From: a bacterium
Lineage (GTDB): Bacteria > JAHJDO01
Length of the DNA stretch: 13,665 nucleotides
NCBI GenBank assembly: GCA_030652805.1
Contig: JAUSPT010000049.1
Coordinates: forward strand, 1-13,665
Direction: 5' to 3'
Below, piece after piece: positions 6,627-13,665 of the stretch (position 1 is the first letter of the stretch; the number at the start of each line of letters is the position of its first letter). The position numbers and the translations under genes were made by a program. The notes under the pieces were generated by a model, which saw only the letters and a list, made by a program, of their open reading frames with translations, had not been told where the DNA came from and did not search any database.

Positions 6627-9251
6627 ATGTCAGAACTTACTCCAATGCTCAGGCAGTATCTAGGCATAAAAAAGAACAATAAAAATACGATTCTTTTCTT
6701 CAGGTTAGGGGATTTTTATGAAATGTTTTTTGAGGATGCAAAGCTTGCATCCAGACTTCTTGAGATTACTCTGACTTCCCGCGATGGTGGCAGCGGAAAG
6801 AAAATACCAATGTGTGGCATCCCATATCATGCTGCAGAAAACTATATAGCAAAATTAATAAAAAGCGGCCATAAAGTTGCTATCTGTGAACAAGTTGAAG
6901 ACGCAAAAAAGGCAAAGGGGCTTGTTAAAAGAGAGATTGTAAAAACAATAACTCCAGGTACGGTTCTTTCAAGCTCTATGCTTGATGTAAAGAGCAATAA
7001 TTATCTTGGAGCAGTAGTAATCTCAGACAAAAAATTTGCACTTGCAATCTCGGATCTATCAACGGGTGAGTTTAAAGCAACAGAGTTTTCTGATTATATA
7101 AAATTCTTAGATGAAGTCCGCCGTGTCAATCCAAAAGAAATTATCATCCAAAATTCCTTAATGGAAAATGAAAAGATTAAAAAAGATCTCAGTATATCTT
7201 GCTCTGTTCTAACACCATATGATGACTGGCACTTTGATAGAGAAAGCGCAAACCAGATACTTACTTCTCATTTCAGGACTCAGTCAATGGATGGGTTTGG
7301 ATGCAGGGACTTTCCCGCTGCTGCATGCTGCGGAGGTGCGCTTCTTGAATATATAAAGGATATACAGCAGATTGCGCCAACACACATAAATGATTTCAAG
7401 ATATACTCAACGTCAGAATTTATGATACTGGACAGTGCTACTCAAAAAAATCTTGAACTTATTGAAACTTTAAGTGCTCATGAGAAAAAAGGAACATTAT
7501 TAGACACATTGGATGCAACTCTTACTCCAATGGGAGGTCGTCTCCTGCGAACCTGGGTTGTACAACCTCTGAGAGACTCAGAAGAGATCAACAATAGGCT
7601 TAATGCTGTTAATGAGTTTATAAATTCTGCAGATGTTAATGATAAGGTGAGAGCTATCCTCAGACATATTTTTGATATGGAGAGGATAATCAGCCGTGTT
7701 AATTGCAGTCTGGCTAATGGGCGTGATCTGATAGGTCTCAGAGAGTCATTGAAAAAGATTCCTCAGGTAAAGGAAATAATTAACAAATTCAAGGTACAGA
7801 TGTTGAAGAATGTATGTGAGTCCCTGCAGGATGTCTCAGAACTGGTTAGTTTACTCGATAAAGCTATTGTTGATGAACCTCCAATCAGTATTCGAGATGG
7901 CAATATTATCAAGCAGGGATTTGATGCGGATCTTGATGAAATAAGACAGGTTAGCATAGGAGGAAAGGATTGGATCAAGTCGCTCCAGGTAGAAGAGATT
8001 CAAAGAACAGGAATAAAATCTCTAAAGGTAAGATACAATAAAGTTTTTGGATACTATATTGAAATTACGAAGTCAAACTTGAATATGGTGCCTGATAATT
8101 ACATAAGAAAACAGACACTCTTGGGTTGTGAAAGGTTTATAACTCCTGAGCTGAAGGAGAAAGAAGCGCTTGTTCTTGGCGCAGAAGAGAGAATTAATGA
8201 AGCGGAATATAAGATTTTTACTGATGTGCGCAGTCAAGTTGCATGTGAAACTATCAGGCTTCAAAAAATAGCGCGGGCTATTGGCATTCTGGATGCAGTA
8301 AATTCGTTTGCGTTAGTAGCAATACAAAATAATTACGTAAAACCTGAAATTACAGATTCTGATGTTATAGAGATTGTTGAGGGCAGGCATCCGGTTCTTG
8401 AGAGGCTGGATATCGGAAGTAAATTTGTTCCAAATGATACATATCTCGATAATTCCAGCCAGCAGATAATGATAATCACCGGACCAAACATGGCGGGCAA
8501 GTCAACTTATATTAGACAAGTTGCTCTCATTGTTCTCATGGGACAAATCGGCAGCTTTGTACCCGCAAAAAGCGCAAAGATTGGTACAGTTGATAGAATA
8601 TTTACCAGAGTCGGTGCGTCTGATGAGCTGACAAAGGGACAGAGTACATTTATGATAGAGATGAATGAAGTAGCAAATATACTCAACAATGCCACTTCGC
8701 GTAGTTTAGTAATACTTGACGAAGTAGGAAGAGGCACAAGTACATTTGATGGTGTCAGCATTGCATGGGCAGTGGCGGAATATATACATAACAGCTTAAA
8801 AGTCAATGCGAAGACTCTTTTTGCTACTCACTATCACGAGCTGACAGAACTTGTTCTCACATTGGAAAGAGCAAAGAATTATAATGTTTTGGTAAAGGAA
8901 TGGAATAATGAAGTTATTTTTCTCCATAAGATTGTTGAAGGCCCAACTGATAAGAGCTATGGAATTCATGTTGCGTCTCTTGCAGGTTTACCTAAAGAGG
9001 TCATAGAAAGGGCAAAGGATATCCTTGTTAATTTAGAAAACGAGACAATTTCAGAACAGGGCCTTCCTAAATTCGCTCCTTCTGCAAAGAAGAGCAAAAA
9101 TAAAGAGATAAGAGAGTCTCAGCTTACATTCTTTGCTGCAGTAGATCATCCTGTTGTGGATGAAATAAAAAACTTAGATACAGAGAATATGACACCGCTT
9201 CAAGCGCTTAAGAAACTTGATGAGCTGAAGAAGAAAGTTGAAAAAAAATAA
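6627..9251 (+). CDS. mutS: DNA mismatch repair protein MutS
   Basis: An 874-residue MutS (E. coli MutS has 853), which binds mismatches and small loops as a dimer and recruits MutL. The N-terminus MSELTPMLRQY and the mismatch-reading Phe-x-Glu in GDFYEMF (F30, E32) are typical of MutS1. The connector and lever/clamp regions follow, with RYNKVFGYYIE near residue 475. The ABC ATPase has Walker A GPNMAGKST (about 619-627), Walker B LVILDEVGRGTSTFDG (D698/E699) and the THYHEL switch. The C-terminal tail ends in the helical MTPLQALKKLDELKKKV typical of MutS dimerisation regions. All catalytic elements are present, so it should be functional. The SD is weak (GAGAAAGAAAC); the ATG at 6627 gives the expected N-terminus. 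No mutL is adjacent. Confidence 0.98.
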   Translation: MSELTPMLRQYLGIKKNNKNTILFFRLGDFYEMFFEDAKLASRLLEITLTSRDGGSGKKIPMCGIPYHAAENYIAKLIKSGHKVAICEQVEDAKKAKGLVKREIVKTITPGTVLSSSMLDVKSNNYLGAVVISDKKFALAISDLSTGEFKATEFSDYIKFLDEVRRVNPKEIIIQNSLMENEKIKKDLSISCSVLTPYDDWHFDRESANQILTSHFRTQSMDGFGCRDFPAAACCGGALLEYIKDIQQIAPTHINDFKIYSTSEFMILDSATQKNLELIETLSAHEKKGTLLDTLDATLTPMGGRLLRTWVVQPLRDSEEINNRLNAVNEFINSADVNDKVRAILRHIFDMERIISRVNCSLANGRDLIGLRESLKKIPQVKEIINKFKVQMLKNVCESLQDVSELVSLLDKAIVDEPPISIRDGNIIKQGFDADLDEIRQVSIGGKDWIKSLQVEEIQRTGIKSLKVRYNKVFGYYIEITKSNLNMVPDNYIRKQTLLGCERFITPELKEKEALVLGAEERINEAEYKIFTDVRSQVACETIRLQKIARAIGILDAVNSFALVAIQNNYVKPEITDSDVIEIVEGRHPVLERLDIGSKFVPNDTYLDNSSQQIMIITGPNMAGKSTYIRQVALIVLMGQIGSFVPAKSAKIGTVDRIFTRVGASDELTKGQSTFMIEMNEVANILNNATSRSLVILDEVGRGTSTFDGVSIAWAVAEYIHNSLKVNAKTLFATHYHELTELVLTLERAKNYNVLVKEWNNEVIFLHKIVEGPTDKSYGIHVASLAGLPKEVIERAKDILVNLENETISEQGLPKFAPSAKKSKNKEIRESQLTFFAAVDHPVVDEIKNLDTENMTPLQALKKLDELKKKVEKK

Positions 9252-9267
9252 CGTCTGAGCTAAGACG
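9241..9267 (-). terminator. Rho-independent terminator for the alpha/beta-hydrolase gene
   Basis: On the minus strand, CGTCTTAGCTCAGACG (9267-9252) folds into a stem (CGTCT with AGACG, plus inner AG/CT across one mismatch). It is followed at once by TTATTTTTTTT (9251-9241), a good U-tract. It begins 6 bp past the hydrolase stop and overlaps the last codons of mutS. On the plus strand there is no T-run, so it should not terminate mutS efficiently. Confidence 0.6.
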
Positions 9268-9273
9268 CACGGT

Positions 9274-10356
9274 CTAACGCGTTGCCTTCAGCGACTTGTT
9301 CGCCAGTCGTTCTGGTTCCAGATGCCGGCAGAGGAAGTCAATACCCTCGTCCGACATATCCAGTTCGTGCCCCCCGTCATGTTCTTTATAGCAATATCTC
9401 TCCATGATACCCAGCCGTTTGTAGATGTTCTTAAGTTTTCTGGCTTCCGGCCGTGCACGTCGAACGTTGAACAGGTCGTCTTTCTTGCCGACCTCAATAT
9501 ACAAAGGGCGTGGGCATACAAGGGCTCCGACTTCGGAGTCCATAAAGTGATTTGCTGCATCGAACCATACCCAGTCGACGAAGTCGTACACCTTGCGGTT
9601 GTTGAAGAAGCAGGAAGATACGGCAGTCTTGATCCTCGTGTCTAGTGCGGCAGCAAATAGAGTGTAAAAGCCACCATAAGATAATCCGATCATGCCGATA
9701 CGTTCAGAATCAATATCTTTATGTGTTACGAAATAGTCCAGTGATCTAAAAATTCGATATAGGTCAAGGGCCGCAAGAGACCCGCCGATCTGTTTTAACC
9801 GCCGATCAATAGTATTTTTCTCATACTCGGGCCCAAATCTCTTGGAATCCCAGAGAAGGAGTTGCGGAGCAAATACAGCAACACCCCTTCTGAGGACACG
9901 TCGTGTCATATCGTTGTAGTTAGAAGAACCGAAGAATCCAGAACATAATTCGGGTGTCCCACCGCCGCCGTGTTGAGAGACAACCAAAGGAAATGGACCT
10001 TTGCCATGTGGACGAAAGAAAAGTCCGTAAGTATTCACGCCGGGGAGGGTCTCTATCAGGACACGTGAAATTCGGCCAAGGGAATCCTCGGCAACGTTCT
10101 GGTCTGATGCCAAGGGCACATCTGTTTTCCACCCATCAGTCAACGGCCACCCCAACATTTTTCTCAGTCTTTCTCGGTACCTGGCGACTGATTGCTCGTA
10201 GGAGTCGACAGATGAGAGTTTCGGTTTGAAGTACCTTTTGCGGCGACGGTCTGCTTTCTGCTGCTCCTTGCGAAGAAGAGTCTGTACCTCCTCAAGCATA
10301 GACTTGCGAAAGTCGTTACCGGCCTCAGGAGGTTCACTGTATAGACCCACTGTCAT
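9274..10356 (-). CDS. Alpha/beta-hydrolase (dienelactone hydrolase / acetyl-xylan-esterase-like), probably transferred
   Basis: A 360-residue protein with an alpha/beta-hydrolase core. It has an oxyanion-region HGGGG (129-133), the nucleophile elbow GLSYGG (S226), the acid in GKKDDLF (D293 or D294) and the base in DGGHELD (H330). A long helical N-terminus (about 16-75, with RYRERLRKMLGWPL) precedes the core, as in bacterial acetyl-xylan-esterase-like or Abhydrolase_7-type proteins. No signal peptide is visible. A role removing acyl groups from sugars is possible but unproven. The gene is clearly GC-richer (53-57% in two 60-bp samples) than its AT-rich neighbours. It has almost no SD before the ATG (AGAAAGAAAAAAA), stands alone between two plus-strand genes, has its own terminator, and carries an 11-bp inverted repeat at its ends. 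The C-terminal ANKSLKATR tail looks added on. Confidence 0.8.
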   Translation of the reverse strand: MTVGLYSEPPEAGNDFRKSMLEEVQTLLRKEQQKADRRRKRYFKPKLSSVDSYEQSVARYRERLRKMLGWPLTDGWKTDVPLASDQNVAEDSLGRISRVLIETLPGVNTYGLFFRPHGKGPFPLVVSQHGGGGTPELCSGFFGSSNYNDMTRRVLRRGVAVFAPQLLLWDSKRFGPEYEKNTIDRRLKQIGGSLAALDLYRIFRSLDYFVTHKDIDSERIGMIGLSYGGFYTLFAAALDTRIKTAVSSCFFNNRKVYDFVDWVWFDAANHFMDSEVGALVCPRPLYIEVGKKDDLFNVRRARPEARKLKNIYKRLGIMERYCYKEHDGGHELDMSDEGIDFLCRHLEPERLANKSLKATR

Positions 10357-10378
10357 TTTTTTTCTTTCTGGCGAACAA
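9296..10378. repeat. 11-bp inverted repeat flanking the alpha/beta-hydrolase gene
   Basis: TTGTTCGCCAG at 9296-9306, inside the last codons, and its exact reverse complement CTGGCGAACAA at 10368-10378, 12 bp upstream of the start codon, bracket the gene. The match does not extend further and I see no target-site duplication. It may mark the ends of a small inserted unit, or be chance. Confidence 0.4.
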
Positions 10379-10454
10379 TTAATATACTGAATCCATATTT
10401 CATTAGAAAACTACCTGAAACATATCAAATTTTTATTGATTCAGCAAGAAATTC

Positions 10455-10482
10455 TTGTTAACTTCCACGTTTGCAATATAAT
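10455..10482 (+). promoter_or_regulatory. Promoter of the GDSL lipoprotein gene
   Basis: TTGTTA (10455-10460) and a perfect TATAAT (10477-10482) are 16 bp apart, followed by a leader of about 40 bases. A 13-bp palindrome, CAAGAAATTCTTG (10445-10457), overlaps the -35 and could be an operator. The rest of the divergent gap 10357-10528 is AT-rich with no gene; I found no convincing promoter for the hydrolase in it. Confidence 0.65.
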
Positions 10483-10528
10483 ACAAGGAAACATGGATTT
10501 CGCATATCTAAGTTTTTAGGAGTGTGTG

Positions 10529-11134
10529 ATGAAAAAAATTGCAATGATTTTTCTATTATCTTTTATTGCAGGATGTGGAAGAACTAATCACTGGGAAATT
10601 AAAAACAGCCGTCCGGAGGGAACTAATATCATATGCTTTGGAGATAGTATAACTGAAGGGCTTGGAGCATCAGAAGGATGTGACTATCCATCTCTACTCA
10701 GTAAGAAATTAGGTCTGCCAGTAATCAATGCGGGAATGGGGGGAGATACAACCGAAGATGCAATCAGAAGACTTCAACGTGATGTGCTGGAGAGGCATCC
10801 TAAGATTGTTATAGTAGAGTTTGGCGGCAATGATGCACTGGGGAAAACCGTTCCTATGGAGAAAACCTTTGAGAATTTGGGACTGATTATAACCAGAATT
10901 CAGGAAAAAGGCGCTTTGGTGTTAGTGCTTGGTATCCAGCCATCTTTAATGGGAACAAGCTACAAAAAGAGATTTGTGAAAATCGCAAAAAAACATGGTG
11001 CGCTTGTTATCCCGGATATCTACGATAAAATACTTGGTAAACCTGATATGATGAGTGACCACATCCATCCCTCTGATAAAGGATATGAGCTTATTGCCGA
11101 TCAGGTATATGCTCTACTGAAGCAGTATTTGTAA
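10529..11134 (+). CDS. GDSL/SGNH-family esterase, predicted lipoprotein (TesA-like)
   Basis: A 201-residue protein. The start is a lipoprotein signal: MKKIAMIFLLSFIAGC with the lipobox IAGC and lipid-anchored C16. The SGNH blocks follow in order: FGDSIT (nucleophile S40), NAGMGGDTT (block II Gly), FGGND (N101) and SDHIHPS (D177/H180). This is the arrangement of TesA-type arylesterase/thioesterase/lysophospholipases, which hydrolyse acyl esters; being membrane-anchored, this one probably acts in the periplasm. A GTG directly precedes the ATG, but AGGAG at 10518-10522 sits 6 bp before the ATG, so I take 10529. It has its own promoter. Its stop is 9 bp from the stop of the convergent nuclease gene, with no terminator visible between them. 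Confidence 0.88.
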   Translation: MKKIAMIFLLSFIAGCGRTNHWEIKNSRPEGTNIICFGDSITEGLGASEGCDYPSLLSKKLGLPVINAGMGGDTTEDAIRRLQRDVLERHPKIVIVEFGGNDALGKTVPMEKTFENLGLIITRIQEKGALVLVLGIQPSLMGTSYKKRFVKIAKKHGALVIPDIYDKILGKPDMMSDHIHPSDKGYELIADQVYALLKQYL

Positions 11135-11143
11135 ATCCTCAAA

Positions 11144-12529
11144 CTATCCAAGGCACACTGTTTCATTCTTTTCCGGTATCATGCTTTCAACATTAAGAGA
11201 AACCAGTCTTTCTTTCAACTTTTCAGATTGCTCAGGTTCGCCGTGAACAATGAACACCTTCTTGAGAGAATCTCTGGTTTCATTAACATATTGTACCAGA
11301 TAATCACTGTCTGCATGCGCGCTAAAGGAATCAACAACAACAACCTCTGCCTTTAGTTCATACGGTCTTCCAAAAATGTTGACAGTTGGCCTGTCATGTT
11401 CAACAATCCTTCTTCCGAGAGTATTTTGGGGCATGTATCCTACAATAACAATGGTATTATATGGATTTTCTATATTGTTTTTTAGATGGTGAAGAATTCT
11501 TCCGTGTTCACATGTGCCGGATGCAGATATAATAACCATAGGGCCTCTTTTATTATGTAATTGCTTTGATTGTTCAACATCCTCTATATATGTTATGTTC
11601 TCACTGGCAAGAGGGTCCATGTCCTGGATTTCCTTGCTAAAGTAATCCCTGTTATTCTCAAAAACCTTTGTTACTTTCACAGCGAGCGGACTGTCCACAT
11701 ATATTGGTATCTCTTTTATCTTTCTTTCTCTCAAAAGCCGCGACAGGAAATATATGACCTCCTGAGTTCTTTCCAGAGCAAATGACGGGACAATAATCTT
11801 TCCGCCGCGAGCTACGGTCTTATTCACAACTTCCATGAGCTTCTTCTCTGTTTCTTCTATAGGAGAATGTTTGCGGCCTCCATACGTGCTTTCAATTATA
11901 AGATAATCTATTTTTTTCGGTATTTCAGGATTTCCAACATACGGCAGGTTCGGACGTCCAAGATCTACAGCATAAGCGATACGTATTGTTTTGCCATTAG
12001 CAGAAATGTCAACTGTCGGTATAGAAGAGCCCAGGATATGACCTGCATCAAAGAATGTAAGCTCCATATCCTCTGTCACTCTCTGTTTTTTGTGATAATC
12101 AAGAGCGTAAAGATACCTCAAAGAATTTTCAGCATCATATCTTGTGTAAAGCGCTTCTCTTGGTGGGCGTCCTCTTCGCAGATTTACTTTATTCACATAT
12201 TTTATATCTTCTTCCTGAATATGACCGCTATCCGGCAGCATATACTGGCAGAGCTCCATTGTGGAAGGAGTCAAATACGCCTTTTTTCTGAACCCTTTAT
12301 TTACAAGTGTTGGAAAATTTCCGCAGTGGTCGATGTGGGCATGCGATATTATACAACAATCCAGATCCGATGGATTAATGGGAAACGCGGAATTTACAGT
12401 ATAATACTCATCCCTGTGTCCGTGAAAAAGGCCGCAGTCTATGAGAACTGCAGATTTATCGGTAGTCGCCAAATGCATGGAACCGCTTACTGTTCCAACA
12501 CCACCGCAAAATTTAAATTTTATTGCCAT
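11144..12529 (-). CDS. Metallo-beta-lactamase/beta-CASP family ribonuclease (CPSF73-like)
   Basis: A 461-residue beta-CASP nuclease, the bacterial relative of CPSF73/Ysh1 and of Thermus TTHA0252 (RNA-cleaving, two zinc ions). It has motif 2 SHAHIDHCG (H63, H65, D67, H68), motif 3 DAGHILGSS (H164), motif 4 AYAVDLGR (D189), the beta-CASP insert with PSFALERTQEV and YVDSPLAVKV, then ISASGTCEHGR, GYMPQNTLGRR, SFSAHADSD (H405) and IVHGEP (H429). The whole active site is present. Motif 4 reads AVD where SGD is usual, but the Asp is kept. Likely role: endo- or exonucleolytic RNA processing or decay in the cytoplasm. It is the last gene of a minus-strand cluster; its ATG lies inside the end of the SprT-like gene (10-bp overlap), with a weak AGGT upstream, so translational coupling is likely. 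Confidence 0.95.
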   Translation of the reverse strand: MAIKFKFCGGVGTVSGSMHLATTDKSAVLIDCGLFHGHRDEYYTVNSAFPINPSDLDCCIISHAHIDHCGNFPTLVNKGFRKKAYLTPSTMELCQYMLPDSGHIQEEDIKYVNKVNLRRGRPPREALYTRYDAENSLRYLYALDYHKKQRVTEDMELTFFDAGHILGSSIPTVDISANGKTIRIAYAVDLGRPNLPYVGNPEIPKKIDYLIIESTYGGRKHSPIEETEKKLMEVVNKTVARGGKIIVPSFALERTQEVIYFLSRLLRERKIKEIPIYVDSPLAVKVTKVFENNRDYFSKEIQDMDPLASENITYIEDVEQSKQLHNKRGPMVIISASGTCEHGRILHHLKNNIENPYNTIVIVGYMPQNTLGRRIVEHDRPTVNIFGRPYELKAEVVVVDSFSAHADSDYLVQYVNETRDSLKKVFIVHGEPEQSEKLKERLVSLNVESMIPEKNETVCLG

Positions 12530-13182
12530 ATATAACTACCTGATATCTGTTTTATAGAATTTGCAAGATGCCCCTTTTGCCATTCACATGCTTTTTTGTA
12601 TAAAGAGAAATTCCGTTCAAGTTTTCTGAATTCTTTAGGATGCCTTTGTATCCTGCCATTAACTATCCTTTGTTTAAATATCTCATGCAGCATTTCGTGA
12701 TAAACCAGATAGTTAATGTAGTACAGGGGAACTTTTTTGGTATCAAGAAGCCGATTAATTCTTATAAGATTTTTTTCTGATCCTGTATCTTTCCATGTTC
12801 CCATAAGTCGTTTATTAGGTTTATGTGACCACGTGATATGAAGATTCAGATTACTGCTGAAATATTCGCTATTTAAATTGTTGTAGATTTCTCCAAGATC
12901 AAACACATTCCCAACTGGCTCCGGCAGGATTCTTCGAGTTTTTGATTTGCATACTATTTTATGCTGATTTTGGGTTATAAAATTCCTTATTGTTTTCCTA
13001 CACACAGTGCGTGTGCTTTTTCTTGTAAGACGAGTGTATATCTTAAGTATTGCATCAAGAACATGTTCAGGGGCATTTCTAAACATGTTATGTAATCGGA
13101 TAGTATATTTATTGAAATTTCTCCTACAACTGATCATAATTGTAGAATTATTTGTATAATGAATTGTTATTCGTCTGTTCAA
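12520..13182 (-). CDS. SprT-like zinc metallopeptidase-domain protein
   Basis: A 220-residue protein with a C-terminal SprT-like domain: FDLGEIYNNLNSEYF, a strand IRINRLLDTKKVPLYY, the zinc motif VYHEMLH (H162, E163, H166), and H181 in QRHPKEFRKLE as probable third ligand, then a conserved-looking helix ending in CEWQKGHL. SprT-like proteins are zinc peptidases; eukaryotic Spartan cleaves DNA-protein crosslinks, while bacterial roles are mostly unknown. The basic N-terminus has no signal peptide. The frame opens at a TTG (13182) with no clear SD. The ATG at 13137 (MISCRRNF) is the alternative, but the extra residues ITIHYTNNSTIM read like normal protein, so I keep the TTG. The 10-bp overlap with the beta-CASP gene suggests joint expression. 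Confidence 0.78.
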   Translation of the reverse strand: MNRRITIHYTNNSTIMISCRRNFNKYTIRLHNMFRNAPEHVLDAILKIYTRLTRKSTRTVCRKTIRNFITQNQHKIVCKSKTRRILPEPVGNVFDLGEIYNNLNSEYFSSNLNLHITWSHKPNKRLMGTWKDTGSEKNLIRINRLLDTKKVPLYYINYLVYHEMLHEIFKQRIVNGRIQRHPKEFRKLERNFSLYKKACEWQKGHLANSIKQISGSYIWQ

Positions 13183-13215
13183 TGTTGATAATGTTGGCTA
13201 TGATGGTTTAGGTGT

Positions 13216-13455
13216 TTACAGTCCTATTTTATCAGCAATCTCATAAAACTCTTTTTTATTTATGTTGTCTAAAGTCTTTCCGCGTTTTTTAAGTTGTTCA
13301 TTAAACTTTATTGACTTTTCCTGCATTGTCTTATGCGTGTCTTCAGAACCGCCTACCAGATAGAAATTATAGCCTTTTGTAAACCGCTTATGACCATCTT
13401 TATTATCAAGACCTAATCCAAGTAATATCTTTCTCCAGTTTTTCTCTCTAATCAT
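13216..13455 (-). CDS. Small conserved-looking protein of unknown function
   Basis: A 79-residue basic, soluble protein with no signal peptide or membrane segment. It has a Gly/Asp-rich LGLDNKDGHKRF stretch, LVGGSEDTHKTMQ in the middle and a C-terminal EFYEIADKIGL. The ordered composition, GGAAGGA just before the ATG, and same-strand position 33 bp upstream of the SprT-like gene support a real gene, probably first in that cluster. I do not recognise a named family. A small 5-bp hairpin (13467-13479, ATCCT/AGGAT) lies just upstream of the SD. The insertion-sequence end is only about 40-60 bp upstream, so transcription may now come from it. Confidence 0.65.
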   Translation of the reverse strand: MIREKNWRKILLGLGLDNKDGHKRFTKGYNFYLVGGSEDTHKTMQEKSIKFNEQLKKRGKTLDNINKKEFYEIADKIGL

Positions 13456-13495
13456 GTTCCTTCCATATCCTTTCAGGATTAAAAGCAGTTACATT

Positions 13496-13559
13496 TAACA
13501 CTTTTTTGGGCTATAACTCAAGAGAATGTGCTGGCTGGGCACATAGGTAACACTTTTTG
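13496..13559 (-). repeat. Repeated end motif of the insertion sequence
   Basis: AAAAAGTGTTA occurs twice in the same direction on the minus strand (13506-13496 and 13558-13548), about 52 bp apart. The inner copy is inside the transposase 3' end and the outer copy is beyond its stop. Such paired motifs may be transposase-binding sites near an element end; the exact end cannot be fixed here. Confidence 0.4.
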
Positions 13560-13665
13560 TTTAAGATTCTCATTGTGATTCTCAATATATCTCATGGGTG
13601 TTAAATAATCAAGCGCTTGATGAGGGCGATTAAAATTGTACTCAATCAGCCAATTTGTTACAGCT
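13518..13665 (-). CDS. Transposase/integrase C-terminus (rve-type insertion sequence), partial
   Basis: The minus-strand frame entering from the window edge gives 48 residues to a TGA at 13518-13520. It contains VTNWLIEYNFNRPHQALDYL and a tail ending in CPASTFS. The W-x-x-x-YN-x-x-RPHQAL-x-Y-x-TP signature is the end of the integrase core (rve) region in IS3/IS481-type transposases, after the catalytic Glu, which is off the window. So an insertion sequence lies at the right edge with its 3' end facing this cluster. Whether it is intact cannot be judged. Confidence 0.88.
   Translation of the reverse strand, partial: AVTNWLIEYNFNRPHQALDYLTPMRYIENHNENLKQKVLPMCPASTFS

Noticed and set aside
9322-10229. 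Plus-strand open frames opposite the alpha/beta-hydrolase
   Set aside because: They arise because the hydrolase gene is GC-rich; no SD, no domains, and the minus frame carries the full catalytic triad.
11867-12535. Long plus-strand open frame (222 codons) opposite the beta-CASP gene
   Set aside because: It mirrors a gene with a complete active site; its translation is Cys/Ile/Phe-rich without domains, as expected of an antisense shadow.
13611-13622. TCAAGCGCTTGA palindrome resembling the LacI-type operator core
   Set aside because: It lies inside the transposase coding region (RPHQALDY codons), not near a promoter, and matches only the CAAGCGCTTG core; AAGCGCTT also occurs by chance within mutS (about 9194).

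Overview
The window is bacterial, with compact genes, Shine-Dalgarno (SD) sites, sigma70-type promoters and bacterial housekeeping proteins. It is AT-rich, except for one clearly GC-richer esterase gene. No gene here fixes the phylum. The mix of a large secreted glycosidase with repeat modules, a sugar isomerase/amidohydrolase pair, a chromosomal mutS and a beta-CASP nuclease would suit an uncultured polysaccharide-degrading lineage (PVC/Omnitrophota-like or similar), but that is a guess.

Region 1 (about 1-6500, minus strand) looks like one catabolic operon. In transcription order it encodes an amidohydrolase-2 family enzyme, a sugar-phosphate isomerase/epimerase-like TIM barrel, a 1205-residue secreted GH26-like glycosidase with Fn3-like domains and three copies of an unrecognised ~150-residue module, and a NodB-like polysaccharide deacetylase. 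It is preceded by a strong promoter (TTGACA, 17 bp, TTTAAT). A perfect 22-bp palindrome with a central CG, of the LacI/GalR operator type, directly follows the -10 and would cover the transcription start. No regulator gene is in the window. The simplest reading is a sugar-induced operon for secreting a polysaccharide-cutting enzyme and processing the products. Between the glycosidase and the deacetylase lies what looks like a decayed 3' gene end in the glycosidase reading frame.

Region 2 (about 6540-9270, plus strand) is an intact mutS with its own extended -10 promoter, divergent from the operon.

Region 3 (9241-10378, minus strand) is a single GC-rich alpha/beta-hydrolase gene. It has a terminator at its 3' end that overlaps the mutS tail, a weak ribosome site, and an 11-bp inverted repeat at its two ends. 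It is probably a transferred insert.

Region 4 (10455-11134, plus strand) is a GDSL/SGNH lipoprotein esterase with a clear promoter. It converges, with a 9-bp gap, on Region 5 (11144-13455, minus strand). Region 5 holds a short conserved-looking protein of unknown function, a SprT-like zinc metalloprotease-type protein and a beta-CASP metallo-beta-lactamase RNase; the last two genes overlap by 10 bp.

Region 6 (13496-end) is the 3' end of an insertion sequence: the C-terminus of an rve-type integrase/transposase running off the window, with a repeated end motif. No tRNA, rRNA or CRISPR was seen.
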